Shown here in pieces: positions 9,035-16,923 of a stretch of DNA of 64,000 bases (positions within the stretch are counted from its first letter, which is position 1; each line of letters begins with the position of its first letter). Location: contig NZ_JADPMR010000004.1 of the NCBI RefSeq assembly GCF_015686695.1, forward strand, positions 1,674,001 to 1,738,000, read 5' to 3'. This DNA comes from Vibrio nitrifigilis. GTDB lineage: Bacteria; Pseudomonadota; Gammaproteobacteria; Enterobacterales; Vibrionaceae. The notes beneath the pieces were generated by a model. That model was not told the origin of the DNA, did not search any database, and saw only the letters and a program-made list of their open reading frames with translations. Both the position numbers and the translations under genes were made by a program.

Positions 9035-9050
9035 TGCACTAAGTGTGCCA
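9035..9050 (-). promoter_or_regulatory. Sigma-54 (-24/-12) promoter of the candidate sRNA
   Basis: The minus strand reads TGGCACACTTAGTGCA. The consensus TGGCACGNNNNTTGCW is met with the invariant GG and GC dinucleotides exactly 12 bp apart and mismatches only at two less conserved positions. Counting 12 nt on from the GC puts transcription start at 9023-9024, the first base of the 5' hairpin. No activator site (LuxO, NtrC, GlrR type) was identified with confidence upstream. Confidence 0.65.
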
Positions 9051-9184
9051 AAAAATAAAATCATATTTTTCAATTGGTTAAGTATTTTGTGTGGATTTTG
9101 AATTGAATGGATATGCTTACTTATGGTGAGGGTTTGTTTTAAATTGGTGCAGAAAAGTAATCTCAGAGTGATGAGTCAAACGAT

Positions 9185-9210
9185 AAAAAAGGCCTGACAT
9201 AATCAGGCCC
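9185..9210 (-). terminator. Porin gene terminator
   Basis: A 7-bp stem GGCCTGA / TCAGGCC (9191-9197 and 9203-9209) is followed, on the minus strand, by six U. It lies 39 nt past the porin stop codon and separates the porin transcript from the sRNA candidate. Confidence 0.88.
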
Positions 9211-9248
9211 TGATAAGGACAGTAATTAGAATTTAGTGAAGAGGTTAC

Positions 9249-10241
9249 TTAAAACGCGTATTTTAAACCTAGGCGGATAGTATCTTCGTCATCACGAGTT
9301 GTTTCGGTTCCTGATGTTACTTTGTCGCCAGAGTTAATTTTGTAAGCGACATAGGAAGTTAAATTAGCGTTAAAGCTGTAGTAACCGCCTAATTCAACAA
9401 AATTATCGTAATCTACGTCTGCAGAACCATCGGGTTTGTTGGTGGTTTTGCCATAGATAGCTTGAATTTTCGCTTCGTCTGTCAATTTATATTGTGCCGC
9501 AATCTCGATAACGTCGAATTCTTCGTTATCAGCTTCACCGGTATCACCGAACGAATAGGTTGCGCCCAAGTATAGAGCATCCATTGAGTAGCCTAAACCA
9601 AACAGAGCTTGGTAGGCGTCATCATTTGATGATGAGGACACTTGTTTGTCATCAGCAGAGTATGCAGCACCTAGTTTTATTCCCATAGGGAGTTTATAAA
9701 CGGCAGAAAGGCCATATGAGTCTGCATCATCTTCAGAATTGGCTTTATAAGTCGCTTGTAAGTTCAACGCGTCATTGAAGTTACCACGGTATGCAACCAC
9801 TCCGGTTGTATGGTCAGCCGACGCATCTAAGTACTTTTGTAATCCAGTGAACTGACCAATATCAGTGAAGCTAGATACCTGAACTGCTGCCATGTCTTGC
9901 GCACCGAAAGAGATGGCTTGTCCGTCAAAGTCAAGGCCAGCAAACATATAGCGTTGAGTCAATTCGGAATCACCGGCAGCTTGTTCATCTTCGTAGCGAG
10001 CAAAGCCTGTAAGGCCTTCAGAAATTTCTGTTTTACCTTGGATATTTAAACGAGCACGGGTTTTATCTTTCATTGTGCCGTCAATTTCTACACCTTTGTC
10101 GGTTGCATTGAAGTCACCACGGAACTCAACGCGACCGCCAATTTTTAATTCAGTACCATCTGCTTTATAGACTGTTGCTGCCAGAGTTGAACCAGAAACG
10201 AGTGCTGCGAATACGGCGCTGGCGAGAACTGCTTTTTTCAT
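9249..10241 (-). CDS. Outer-membrane general porin (OmpU/OmpC-like)
   Basis: The 330-residue protein has a clear signal peptide (MKKAVLASAVFAALVSGSTLAA, cleavage near residue 21), a sequence of alternating amphipathic beta strands (for example LKIGGRVEFRGDF, GLTGFARYEDEQ, SFGAQDMA) and a C-terminal aromatic residue in IRLGLKYAF, the outer-membrane sorting signal. This is the trimeric 16-strand porin pattern. AAGGTAATAA precedes the ATG. Gene order porin/ohr/ohrR resembles, from memory, VCA1008-VCA1006 of V. cholerae. It ends before a strong terminator, beyond which lies the sRNA candidate. Confidence 0.9.
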   Translation of the reverse strand: MKKAVLASAVFAALVSGSTLAATVYKADGTELKIGGRVEFRGDFNATDKGVEIDGTMKDKTRARLNIQGKTEISEGLTGFARYEDEQAAGDSELTQRYMFAGLDFDGQAISFGAQDMAAVQVSSFTDIGQFTGLQKYLDASADHTTGVVAYRGNFNDALNLQATYKANSEDDADSYGLSAVYKLPMGIKLGAAYSADDKQVSSSSNDDAYQALFGLGYSMDALYLGATYSFGDTGEADNEEFDVIEIAAQYKLTDEAKIQAIYGKTTNKPDGSADVDYDNFVELGGYYSFNANLTSYVAYKINSGDKVTSGTETTRDDEDTIRLGLKYAF

Positions 10242-10370
10242 TTTATTACCTTATTAAGAGTAGATGAGCTTCAATGCCCTAACGTTTGGTAAGCTCAAAA
10301 TTAGAGGTAACAAATGACGGTTTAATTACTTGTTCTTGACGTTTAGATGTTGTTTTTGTTGAGGGTGTAT

Positions 10371-10396
10371 AAAAAAAGCTCGCCGAGGCGAGCTTT
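10371..10396 (-). terminator. ohr terminator
   Basis: Stem AAAGCTCGCC / GGCGAGCTTT with a two-base loop at 10376-10396, then seven U on the minus strand (A run 10371-10377). Confidence 0.9.
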
Positions 10397-10414
10397 CATC
10401 CACTTGGTGATTGA

Positions 10415-10840
10415 TTATGCAAGTGATTTACCATTTGCCGATACTTTTACATCAATATTGCCACGTGTTGCGTTTGAATATGGGCAAACTTGATGAGCCG
10501 TTTTTACAAGTTCGATAGCTTGTTCATCGGGTAAGTCTAACTGCGCTGCAAGGCTTACGGTTAATTCAAATCCGCCTTGTGCATTTGCCCCAATTCCAAC
10601 TTCTGCTGTAACTGGAGCTGATTTCAACGCAATTTTGGCTTCGCGAGCGACGTGCAAAATAGCGTTTGAAAAACATGCAGAGTATCCTGCTGCAAATAGT
10701 TGTTCAGGGTTAGTCGCATTGCCGTTGCCGCCCATTTCTTTTGGATATGCAAGGCTTACAGAGAGTAGGCCGTCATCCGTTGCGACTTGACCGTTACGTC
10801 CAGCAAGAGCAGTTGCTTTAGTTGTATATAGGTTTGCCAT
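10415..10840 (-). CDS. ohr: Organic hydroperoxide resistance peroxiredoxin Ohr
   Basis: Thiol-dependent lipoyl peroxidase of the OsmC/Ohr family that reduces organic and fatty-acid hydroperoxides in the cytoplasm. It has 141 residues, the normal length. Both catalytic cysteines are present: the peroxidatic Cys in AAGYSACFSNAI (near residue 55) and the resolving Cys in HQVCPYSNATRGNIDV (near 119). The ATG at 10840 follows GGAG. The divergent ohrR gene and operator-like palindromes in the 111-bp gap point to the usual peroxide-inducible pair. Confidence 0.95.
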   Translation of the reverse strand: MANLYTTKATALAGRNGQVATDDGLLSVSLAYPKEMGGNGNATNPEQLFAAGYSACFSNAILHVAREAKIALKSAPVTAEVGIGANAQGGFELTVSLAAQLDLPDEQAIELVKTAHQVCPYSNATRGNIDVKVSANGKSLA

Positions 10841-10861
10841 GATTTTTCTCCAAAATTTAAG

Positions 10862-10934
10862 TTGTGTGCAATCTAATTTCGAACAACTATATATCGATCT
10901 TTATCTAGAATGCAAGTATATTGTGCGCAATATA
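10862..10934. promoter_or_regulatory. Candidate OhrR operators between ohr and ohrR
   Basis: Two copies of TTGTGYGCAA are seen: TTGTGTGCAA at 10862-10871 beside ohr and TTGTGCGCAA at 10921-10930 beside ohrR. The second lies inside a longer inverted repeat with arms TATATTG (10917-10923) and CAATATA (10928-10934). Position and symmetry suit a dimeric MarR-family repressor controlling both genes. Binding is inferred. Confidence 0.6.
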
Positions 10935-10951
10935 ATTGTGAGTGAGTGAAA

Positions 10952-11425
10952 ATGAGTCATTGCCATAACCCCGAAACGTCATCGCCATCAGAGATGAGTA
11001 CTGACGAATTGTTATTGTTGGAAAACCAACTTTGCTTCCCTTTGTACAGTGCTGCGAATGCCGTAGTCCGTTCTTATCGTCCACTATTAGATAAGCTAGA
11101 TCTGACCTACGCGCAATATTTAGTCATGATGGTTTTATGGCAATCAAATGGCATCAGCGTAAAAACATTAGGCGAGAAATTACATTTGGACTCTGGAACG
11201 CTTACGCCTCTCCTTAAGCGCCTGGAGAAAAAAGAATTAGTGGAGCGACGCCGTAGCCAGATTGATGAACGGGTTCGAGAACTTTATCTGACAGATGCAG
11301 GGATCGCGTTACGTGGTCAAGCATTAGAAGTACCCCAGGAGATGATGTGCAAGTTTCACCTCGACGTTGAAGAAATGGTATTGCTGAAAAAGTTATGTGA
11401 AAAAGTCATTCATAAAATTGAATAA
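10952..11425 (+). CDS. ohrR: MarR-family organic-peroxide sensor OhrR
   Basis: Winged-helix repressor of ohr. The conserved sensing cysteine is in LENQLCFPLYSAANAV, which is diagnostic for OhrR, and YAQYLVMMVLW contributes the conserved tyrosine near it. The DNA-binding wing lies in LDSGTLTPLLKRLEKKELVERRRSQIDER. A second Cys in EEMMCKFHLDVE suggests the 2-Cys, intersubunit-disulfide type. The ATG at 10952 is used; an in-frame GTG at 10946 is possible. It is divergent from ohr. Confidence 0.93.
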   Translation: MSHCHNPETSSPSEMSTDELLLLENQLCFPLYSAANAVVRSYRPLLDKLDLTYAQYLVMMVLWQSNGISVKTLGEKLHLDSGTLTPLLKRLEKKELVERRRSQIDERVRELYLTDAGIALRGQALEVPQEMMCKFHLDVEEMVLLKKLCEKVIHKIE

Positions 11426-11437
11426 AACACACTGATT

Positions 11438-11512
11438 TACCGAGAATGGTTTTGCTCTTAGGCAAGGCACTGATTTGAAAGTATAGGCATGCTACGTTGA
11501 AAATCAGGTATT
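11438..11512. repeat. Internal fragment of the Vibrio MITE family
   Basis: CTCTTAGGCAAGGCACTGAT and CTACGTTGAAAATCAG match the left-internal part of the complete element (59860-59930). Both terminal repeats are missing here. Confidence 0.65.
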
Positions 11513-11597
11513 GCTTGTGTAGATCGTGACCAGTTTGACTTGTTGATTTATAGCAATAAGTTACACTTGGCATTCAAATGTTGTTCAGGGAAGAGCT

Positions 11598-12212
11598 ATG
11601 AATGCCGTTAAATTAAATGATCAATCGATCGAACCTTCCAAAATTGTCTGTGTAGGCCGTAACTACGTCGAACATATCCAAGAACTTAATAACGCTGTGC
11701 CTGACCAAATGGTGGTGTTTCACAAACCCAACAGTGCTATCAGTCGAACTTTGCATGCTACACATGAAGAAACGCTGCACTACGAGACAGAAATTTGCTT
11801 TATGACTAAAGGTGGGCAGTTTCATGCTGTCGGTCTTGGGTTAGATCTAACCAAGCGAAAACTACAATCGAAACTCAAAGAGAAAGGACTTCCTTGGGAA
11901 CGAGCAAAAGCGTTTACTGGATCAGCGGTTTTAAGTAAGTTTGTGCCATTGCAAGGTATTGATATCAGTACGCTAAATTTAGAACTATTGATTAATTGTG
12001 TACGAATGCAAAGTGGTGGCGTCGAACAAATGATGTATAAACCCGCCGCTATTCTCGATGAAATCAAATCATACACAACCTTAGAAGACGGTGATATCGT
12101 CATGACAGGAACACCGAAAGGTGTTGGTGAAGTTCAGCCAGGAGATATCTTCCTAGGACGCCTTAAAGCGGGCGATAAGACCTTATTCGAGATCGAATGG
12201 GTGGCAGAGTAA
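11598..12212 (+). CDS. Fumarylacetoacetate hydrolase (FAH) family protein
   Basis: A single FAH catalytic domain of 204 residues, the size of YcgM-like acylpyruvases and oxaloacetate tautomerases/decarboxylases. The family features are KIVCVGRNYVEHIQEL at the start, the acidic metal site beginning HYETEICFM, and the C-terminal DGDIVMTGTPKGVGEVQPGD. It probably acts on a small beta-keto or acylpyruvate substrate with a divalent metal; the exact reaction is not decided by sequence. GGAAGAG precedes the ATG. MITE fragments lie on both sides, so it stands alone. Confidence 0.83.
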   Translation: MNAVKLNDQSIEPSKIVCVGRNYVEHIQELNNAVPDQMVVFHKPNSAISRTLHATHEETLHYETEICFMTKGGQFHAVGLGLDLTKRKLQSKLKEKGLPWERAKAFTGSAVLSKFVPLQGIDISTLNLELLINCVRMQSGGVEQMMYKPAAILDEIKSYTTLEDGDIVMTGTPKGVGEVQPGDIFLGRLKAGDKTLFEIEWVAE

Positions 12213-12231
12213 CGCCCCCGCTCTAATATGC

Positions 12232-12335
12232 CCAAATGACCTAAAGATGCGTGATGAAGCGCTTCATCAACGAGTACAGGTTAAGGTTAATAACGGAATG
12301 AATAGTCATTCCTTTTCATGATGTGTCTATGACAA
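12232..12335. repeat. Degenerate MITE copy (half element)
   Basis: The start GCCCAAATGACCTAAAGATG corresponds to the terminal repeat of the 59834-60099 element read in reverse, followed by matches to GCTTCATCAACGAG and AATAGTCATTCC of its right half. The left half is absent. Confidence 0.65.
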
Positions 12336-12339
12336 GATG

Positions 12340-12375
12340 ATAACTTACGGATAAGGCGCTGTATCCGTAAGTTAT
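12340..12375. terminator. Perfect 14-bp inverted repeat, probable bidirectional terminator
   Basis: ATAACTTACGGATA (12340-12353) pairs perfectly with 12362-12375 around an 8-nt loop. It lies between convergent genes (FAH and AzlD). T runs are weak on both strands, so termination is likely but not certain. Confidence 0.55.
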
Positions 12376-12422
12376 TTATGTTTCGCAATGAACAGTAATT
12401 AACGTCCTGCCTTATTTTTTGG

Positions 12423-12740
12423 TTATGCCAAAACCCACAAGTTCAATAGCAAAAAAACCGCCATACTAACGATGGTTGTTAGCAAAATATTCTTGGTTTT
12501 CCATGCAATGAGCGCGGCTAGAATCGCTGCCCATAGGTAAGGGTTCGTGGGGCTTAACCACAATTGATTTTTGTGGGTAAAAACAATAGGTGCCCAAATT
12601 GCGGTGAGCACAGCGGGGCTAGAGTAGGAGAGCAGTCGTTGTAATTTAGTGCCGAGTTTGATTGGTAGCTTGGGCTCTAAAAATAGGTACCGGCTTGCGA
12701 ATACTAATGCCGCCATCAGTAGAATATATACCGTGTTCAT
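12423..12740 (-). CDS. azlD: AzlD-family branched-chain amino-acid exporter small subunit
   Basis: A 105-residue membrane protein with about four hydrophobic helices and the AzlD pattern SRYLFLEPKLPIKLGTKLQRLLSYSSPAVLTAI (read as SRYLFLE and LLSYSSPAVLTAIW). With AzlC it forms a two-component exporter for branched-chain amino acids or analogues. Its ATG overlaps the azlC stop by 4 bp, showing translational coupling. Confidence 0.88.
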   Translation of the reverse strand: MNTVYILLMAALVFASRYLFLEPKLPIKLGTKLQRLLSYSSPAVLTAIWAPIVFTHKNQLWLSPTNPYLWAAILAALIAWKTKNILLTTIVSMAVFLLLNLWVLA

Positions 12741-13459
12741 AATGATTTACCTCCCACGAGGTTTTCACAGTAATATCCTGCGATCATGGCGAATAAACTG
12801 GCAATCATTAGGCTGCCTGGGACTTGATAGGCAGTAAGCAGTACCGATAGCACTAAAGCCACTAAAACGGACACAAAAATAGGGAGGCTTTTTGTGTTGG
12901 GTACGACAATCGCAATGAAAGTGGCTGCGACTGCAAAGTCGAGTCCTAACGAATTTAAATTAGGGATATATTGGCCAGCAATAATCCCAACTAAAGAAGC
13001 AATATTCCAGACTAAATAGAAGCTCAAACCTGCGCCTAAAGCATACCAACGGTTAAATTGTCGCGTGCTTTGTTGGCCACAGATAGCAAATAGCTCATCG
13101 GTTAGCAAAAAACCGAGCAGTAAACGCCACCGAGTTGGTAAAGGGCTAATTTTATCGCGCATCGATACGCTGTAAAGTAAGTGGCGAGAAGTGATAAAAA
13201 AGGTGGTTAAAAGCATCGTAATAATGCCCACCCCACTTTTGAGCATACCGGTTGCAACGAGTTGAGCGGCTCCAGCATAAAGTACGGCAGAAAGCGTTTG
13301 GCTTTGAAAAGGAGAGAGCCCAGAATCCATTGCATAAGATCCTGCTAGTAGCCCCCAAGGAACAACGGCGATACTTAAAGGAAGAATGGCTAATGCGCCT
13401 TGCCAAAAAAGCTGGGCTTTTGATGGATTGTGCGCAGCAAGATTATGTTCTGATGTCAT
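12737..13459 (-). CDS. azlC: AzlC-family branched-chain amino-acid exporter large subunit
   Basis: About 240 residues with several hydrophobic helices; AzlC features include PLSIAVVPWGLLAGSYAMDSGLS (seen as VVPWGLLAG) and the segment TSRHLLYSVSMRDKISP. The longest frame begins at 13498, but that start lies inside the terminator of the upstream gene. The ATG at 13459 (MTSEHNLAAHN) is preceded by AAGGA at good spacing and is chosen. It forms a 4-bp overlap with azlD. Substrate specificity is inferred from the family. Confidence 0.9.
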   Translation of the reverse strand: MTSEHNLAAHNPSKAQLFWQGALAILPLSIAVVPWGLLAGSYAMDSGLSPFQSQTLSAVLYAGAAQLVATGMLKSGVGIITMLLTTFFITSRHLLYSVSMRDKISPLPTRWRLLLGFLLTDELFAICGQQSTRQFNRWYALGAGLSFYLVWNIASLVGIIAGQYIPNLNSLGLDFAVAATFIAIVVPNTKSLPIFVSVLVALVLSVLLTAYQVPGSLMIASLFAMIAGYYCENLVGGKSL

Positions 13460-13484
13460 TGTCGTCCTTGGCATCGATGGAAAT

Positions 13485-13510
13485 AAAAACGCCCCCATAA
13501 CGGAGGCGTT
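13485..13510 (-). terminator. Terminator of the phosphohexomutase gene
   Basis: On the minus strand AACGCC / GGCGTT arms (13505-13510 and 13488-13493), extended by two more pairs past one mismatch, are followed by a U-rich tract. It lies between the phosphohexomutase stop and the azlC start. Confidence 0.75.
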
Positions 13511-13526
13511 AGTTTAAGGGAGAAAA

Positions 13527-15233
13527 CTATACCAAACTATGTTGGTGTTCGGTAATTAGCATCGCCATCTGTTCATCGGCGTGTTGTTGTGCTGTTGCAA
13601 AATCAGCGTCAGCGCTGAATTCACCGACAACCTCGTAGTAACACTTGAGTTTAGGTTCGGTGCCGGAAGGGCGAACAATCACACGTGCACCTCCCTCTAA
13701 ATGGTAAACCAACACATCACTTGCCGGCAGAGCGATTAATTCTTTGTCGCCATTGGCAAATTGCCGCTCACACAGTTTGTAATCTTCGGTTATTAATACT
13801 TTGCGACCCGCAATCTCCATTGGAGGAGTTTGGCGTAATTCATCACCGACTGGTGGGGCGGATGGATCTAAAGCAATACTGCGCTGAGCCGTGACATATA
13901 AACCATGTTGGTGATAGATATCAGCCAGTTCATCCCAAACACTTTTACCTTGTTGCTTGAGTTGTGAAGCCAGTTGTGCGAAAGCGACCAGAGTCGATAA
14001 ACCGTCTTTATCCCATACCGTATTACCAATGGTGTAACCCAACGCTTCTTCATAGGCAAACATGAATGGATGTTGCTCTGTTTCGGTCTGCATTGCGACA
14101 TTAGTGAGCCATTTGAATCCGGTTAGGGTTTGGTAATATTGCGCACTATAATGCTCGGCAATTTTGCTCAGTAAACTCGAAGATACAATGGTATTTCCGA
14201 CTAAAGGTTGTGTTGGGCTCGCTTGTTTTAATAGGTAGTTACCTAATAATGTTCCTACTTGGTCACCAGTCAGCATTTGATAACTGCCATCCGATTTACG
14301 AGCAGCAGCGGCAAATCGGTCCGCATCTGGATCATTGGCGCAGGCCAAATCAGCATTGTGTTTAGATGCTAATGCCATCACTTTATCCATTGCGCCCGCT
14401 TCTTCTGGATTAGGGAAGTTAACGGTTGGAAAAGTACCATCGGGTTCGCGTTGTTCTGGAACACTATAAACCTTGGTGAATCCCGCATCTTTCAAGAGTG
14501 CTTCCGCCATCTCTGCACCTACGCCGTGCATAGCAGTATAAGCCAGTGAAAGCTGTTCAGGTTCATTAGATTGCTGCAAGATGGGCTGGCTATTAATAGC
14601 AGCACGATAAGTTTGGTAATAGTCTTCTTTCAACCAAACAAGTAAGCCTTGTTGTTCAGCTGTTTCTAATGACAGCATCGTCACATCGTGTTTTGCTGCT
14701 TCATCGATACTGACCGCAATGCCAGTATCATGAGGTGCAATAATCTGCGCGCCATTTTCCCAATAAACTTTAAAGCCATTATATTCAGGAGGATTGTGAC
14801 TTGCAGTAACAACAATGGCTGCTGCTGAATGAAAATGCTTAACACCAAATGCAACAACAGGCGTTGGTGCTACTTTATAGGTTAAATAGACTTTTATACC
14901 GTGAGCGGTTAGCACTTGGGCTGCATCATAAGCAAACTGTTGAGAATCTGGTCGGCCATCATAACCGATGACCACTCCGCGCTGTTTTGCATCAGCGATT
15001 TGCTGAATCAAATAATTCGCTAAGCCCGCCGATGTCTCTTGAATGACTAAGCGATTCATTCTGTTTGGACCACAGCCCACTTTACCGCGCAAACCAGCGG
15101 TACCAAATTGAAGACGAGTTTGAAAACGGTCTTCCAATTCTGCAGTCATCTGTTCGTCGATAAGAAACTGCAGCTCTTCACGAGTTTTTGGATCAGGGTC
15201 TTTATCTAACCACTGAGTGACATAGCGCATCAT
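13527..15233 (-). CDS. Phospho-sugar mutase (alpha-D-phosphohexomutase family, PGM2/PgcA-like)
   Basis: Interconverts hexose 1- and 6-phosphates (phosphoglucomutase and/or phosphomannomutase). At 568 residues it belongs to the longer PGM2-like branch. All four family motifs are present: the phosphoserine loop TASHNPPEYNGFKVYW, the magnesium loop DPDADRF, the sugar-specificity loop with FAYEEALGY, and the phosphate-binding loop RPSGTEPKLKCYYE. The GTG at 15242 lies within the Shine-Dalgarno region (AAGGTG); ATG 15233 is the better start. It has its own terminator and is separate from azlCD. Confidence 0.92.
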   Translation of the reverse strand: MMRYVTQWLDKDPDPKTREELQFLIDEQMTAELEDRFQTRLQFGTAGLRGKVGCGPNRMNRLVIQETSAGLANYLIQQIADAKQRGVVIGYDGRPDSQQFAYDAAQVLTAHGIKVYLTYKVAPTPVVAFGVKHFHSAAAIVVTASHNPPEYNGFKVYWENGAQIIAPHDTGIAVSIDEAAKHDVTMLSLETAEQQGLLVWLKEDYYQTYRAAINSQPILQQSNEPEQLSLAYTAMHGVGAEMAEALLKDAGFTKVYSVPEQREPDGTFPTVNFPNPEEAGAMDKVMALASKHNADLACANDPDADRFAAAARKSDGSYQMLTGDQVGTLLGNYLLKQASPTQPLVGNTIVSSSLLSKIAEHYSAQYYQTLTGFKWLTNVAMQTETEQHPFMFAYEEALGYTIGNTVWDKDGLSTLVAFAQLASQLKQQGKSVWDELADIYHQHGLYVTAQRSIALDPSAPPVGDELRQTPPMEIAGRKVLITEDYKLCERQFANGDKELIALPASDVLVYHLEGGARVIVRPSGTEPKLKCYYEVVGEFSADADFATAQQHADEQMAMLITEHQHSLV

Positions 15234-15242
15234 AGGTGTCAC

Positions 15243-15803
15243 CTTGCTCTGTTAATGGGTTGTATACCTAAGTATTTATAAGTTACTTGGGTAGATATCA
15301 AGTAAATTGTATGTGATCTTTCATTAAGATAATGCGCACGCAATCGATAAACGTTATGCAAAGATTCCTATTTATGCTGAACAAAATGTGTGTTATTACT
15401 CAAATTAACGTATCAATTCCTTGTTGAAACATAATTTTTTGTGATGCTATGCAATTAATTTTTTCTTTATCAGGTGTCTTAGGCTGTTTACCTGACCACG
15501 ACGAACATGGAATTTAGGGGGGGTGTATAAACTTGATTTTAGTAATGTTATTGGAATTTATTTTATATTAATCAAATATTTATTTGGCTTACTTTTTCTT
15601 TGGTATTCTATTTTTTAGTGTGTATATATTATTTTACACATTGGATTATTTGTAAAGAAAGGCTAAATGTTGCCTTTTATTTTAAAAAGTGCTTGCGCTA
15701 GATTGAAAGACCCGATAACTTACAGGGACTGCAGCACAACTGCAAAAAGAGATTAATACCTAACGAACGATAATTCGTAGCGCACAACAGGACGAAGTAA
15801 GCA
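15243..15803. other. Intergenic region: divergent promoters, MITE remnant, AT-rich leader
   Basis: The 561-bp gap between the phosphohexomutase and aroG contains a short MITE remnant (TATACCTAAG..TTACTTGGGTA, 15262-15293), an AT-rich block from about 15500 to 15680 with the TyrR-like box, and about 100 bp of probable 5' leader before aroG. No coding sequence was seen. Confidence 0.55.
15621..15668 (+). promoter_or_regulatory. Candidate TyrR boxes upstream of aroG
   Basis: TGTATA-N6-TTTACA at 15621-15638 matches the TyrR consensus TGTAAA-N6-TTTACA at 11 of 12 fixed positions. A weaker box begins with a perfect half-site TGTAAA at 15651, its centre 30 bp from the first. TyrR repression of DAHP synthase genes is established in enterics; use here is inferred. 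Confidence 0.5.
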
Positions 15804-16856
15804 ATGTATCAGAACGATGATGTGAAAATTAAACAAATTAAAGAATTATTACCGCCAATTGCGGTGCTGGAAAAATTCCCAGCAACTGATATTGCTGCTT
15901 CAACCACTTTTAATGCTAGAGAAGCAATCCACAATATCTTGGAAGGAAAAGATGACCGCTTAGTTGTGATCATCGGTCCATGTTCAATTCATGACACTGA
16001 AGCCGCTCTAGAGTACGGTAAACGTCTTAAATCGCTGCGTGATGAGTTAGGTGATCGTCTTGAAATCGTGATGCGTGTTTACTTTGAAAAACCACGTACG
16101 ACTGTAGGTTGGAAAGGTTTAATTAACGACCCATACCTCAATGACACTTACGAAATTAATGATGGTGTTCGTATTGGCCGCAAACTGTTGCTTGATCTTA
16201 CTGATATGGGAATTCCAACCGCGAGTGAATTCCTCGATATGATCACGCCTCAATACTTGGCTGACTTAATTAGTTGGGGGGCAATTGGTGCGCGCACAAC
16301 TGAATCACAAGTTCACCGTGAGCTAGCATCTGGCCTATCTTGTCCTGTTGGTTTTAAAAACGGTACTGACGGTAACATCAAGATTGCAGCGGACGCGATT
16401 CGCTCTGCAGAATCTTCACACCACTTCTTATCTGTGACTAAGTACGGTCATTCAGCGATTGTACAAACAAACGGTAACCCATACTGCCACATCATCTTAC
16501 GTGGTGGTAAAGAGCCAAACTACAGTGCTGAACATGTCGCTCAAGTGAAACAAAAACTTGAAGAAATCGGTATGCCACAAAAAGTAATGATCGATTTCAG
16601 TCATGCTAACAGTTCTAAACAGTACCAACGCCAAATGGTTGTTGCTCAAGATGTGTGTGATCAAATCGAAGCGGGTGAAAATGCTATCTTCGGTGTAATG
16701 GTAGAATCTCACCTTGTGGAAGGTCGTCAGGATCTTGAAGCAGGCGCAGAGTTGACTTACGGTCAATCTATTACTGATGCATGTATTGGTTGGGGTGATA
16801 CCGAGAAAATGCTTCGTCAGTTAGCAAATGCTGTTGAAGCTCGTCGTAACCGTTAA
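15804..16856 (+). CDS. aroG: 3-deoxy-7-phosphoheptulonate (DAHP) synthase
   Basis: First enzyme of the shikimate pathway: condenses phosphoenolpyruvate and erythrose 4-phosphate. The 350-residue type I-alpha protein closely follows E. coli AroG along its length (YQNDDVKIKQIKELLPP, VVIGPCSIHD, RVYFEKPRTTVGWKG, GARTTESQVHRELASGLS, ILRGGKEPNYS, IDFSHANSSKQ, VMVESHLVEG), including metal-site Cys, His and Glu. That similarity suggests the phenylalanine-sensitive isozyme. An AGGACG stretch and AAG lie upstream of the ATG. TyrR-like boxes lie about 140-180 bp upstream. It is monocistronic. Confidence 0.95.
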   Translation: MYQNDDVKIKQIKELLPPIAVLEKFPATDIAASTTFNAREAIHNILEGKDDRLVVIIGPCSIHDTEAALEYGKRLKSLRDELGDRLEIVMRVYFEKPRTTVGWKGLINDPYLNDTYEINDGVRIGRKLLLDLTDMGIPTASEFLDMITPQYLADLISWGAIGARTTESQVHRELASGLSCPVGFKNGTDGNIKIAADAIRSAESSHHFLSVTKYGHSAIVQTNGNPYCHIILRGGKEPNYSAEHVAQVKQKLEEIGMPQKVMIDFSHANSSKQYQRQMVVAQDVCDQIEAGENAIFGVMVESHLVEGRQDLEAGAELTYGQSITDACIGWGDTEKMLRQLANAVEARRNR

Positions 16857-16885
16857 TTGTTAGACAGTGTTGCTTTGAATAAATA

Positions 16886-16920
16886 ACAAAAGGTTTAGCC
16901 CGAGGGTTAAACCTTTTTTC
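16886..16920. terminator. Bidirectional terminator after aroG
   Basis: Arms AAAGGTTTA / TTAAACCTTT (from 16888 and ending 16915) with additional CCC/GGG pairing close a hairpin followed by six T on the plus strand; A residues precede it for the minus-strand gene ending at 16924. Confidence 0.88.
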
Positions 16921-16923
16921 GTT

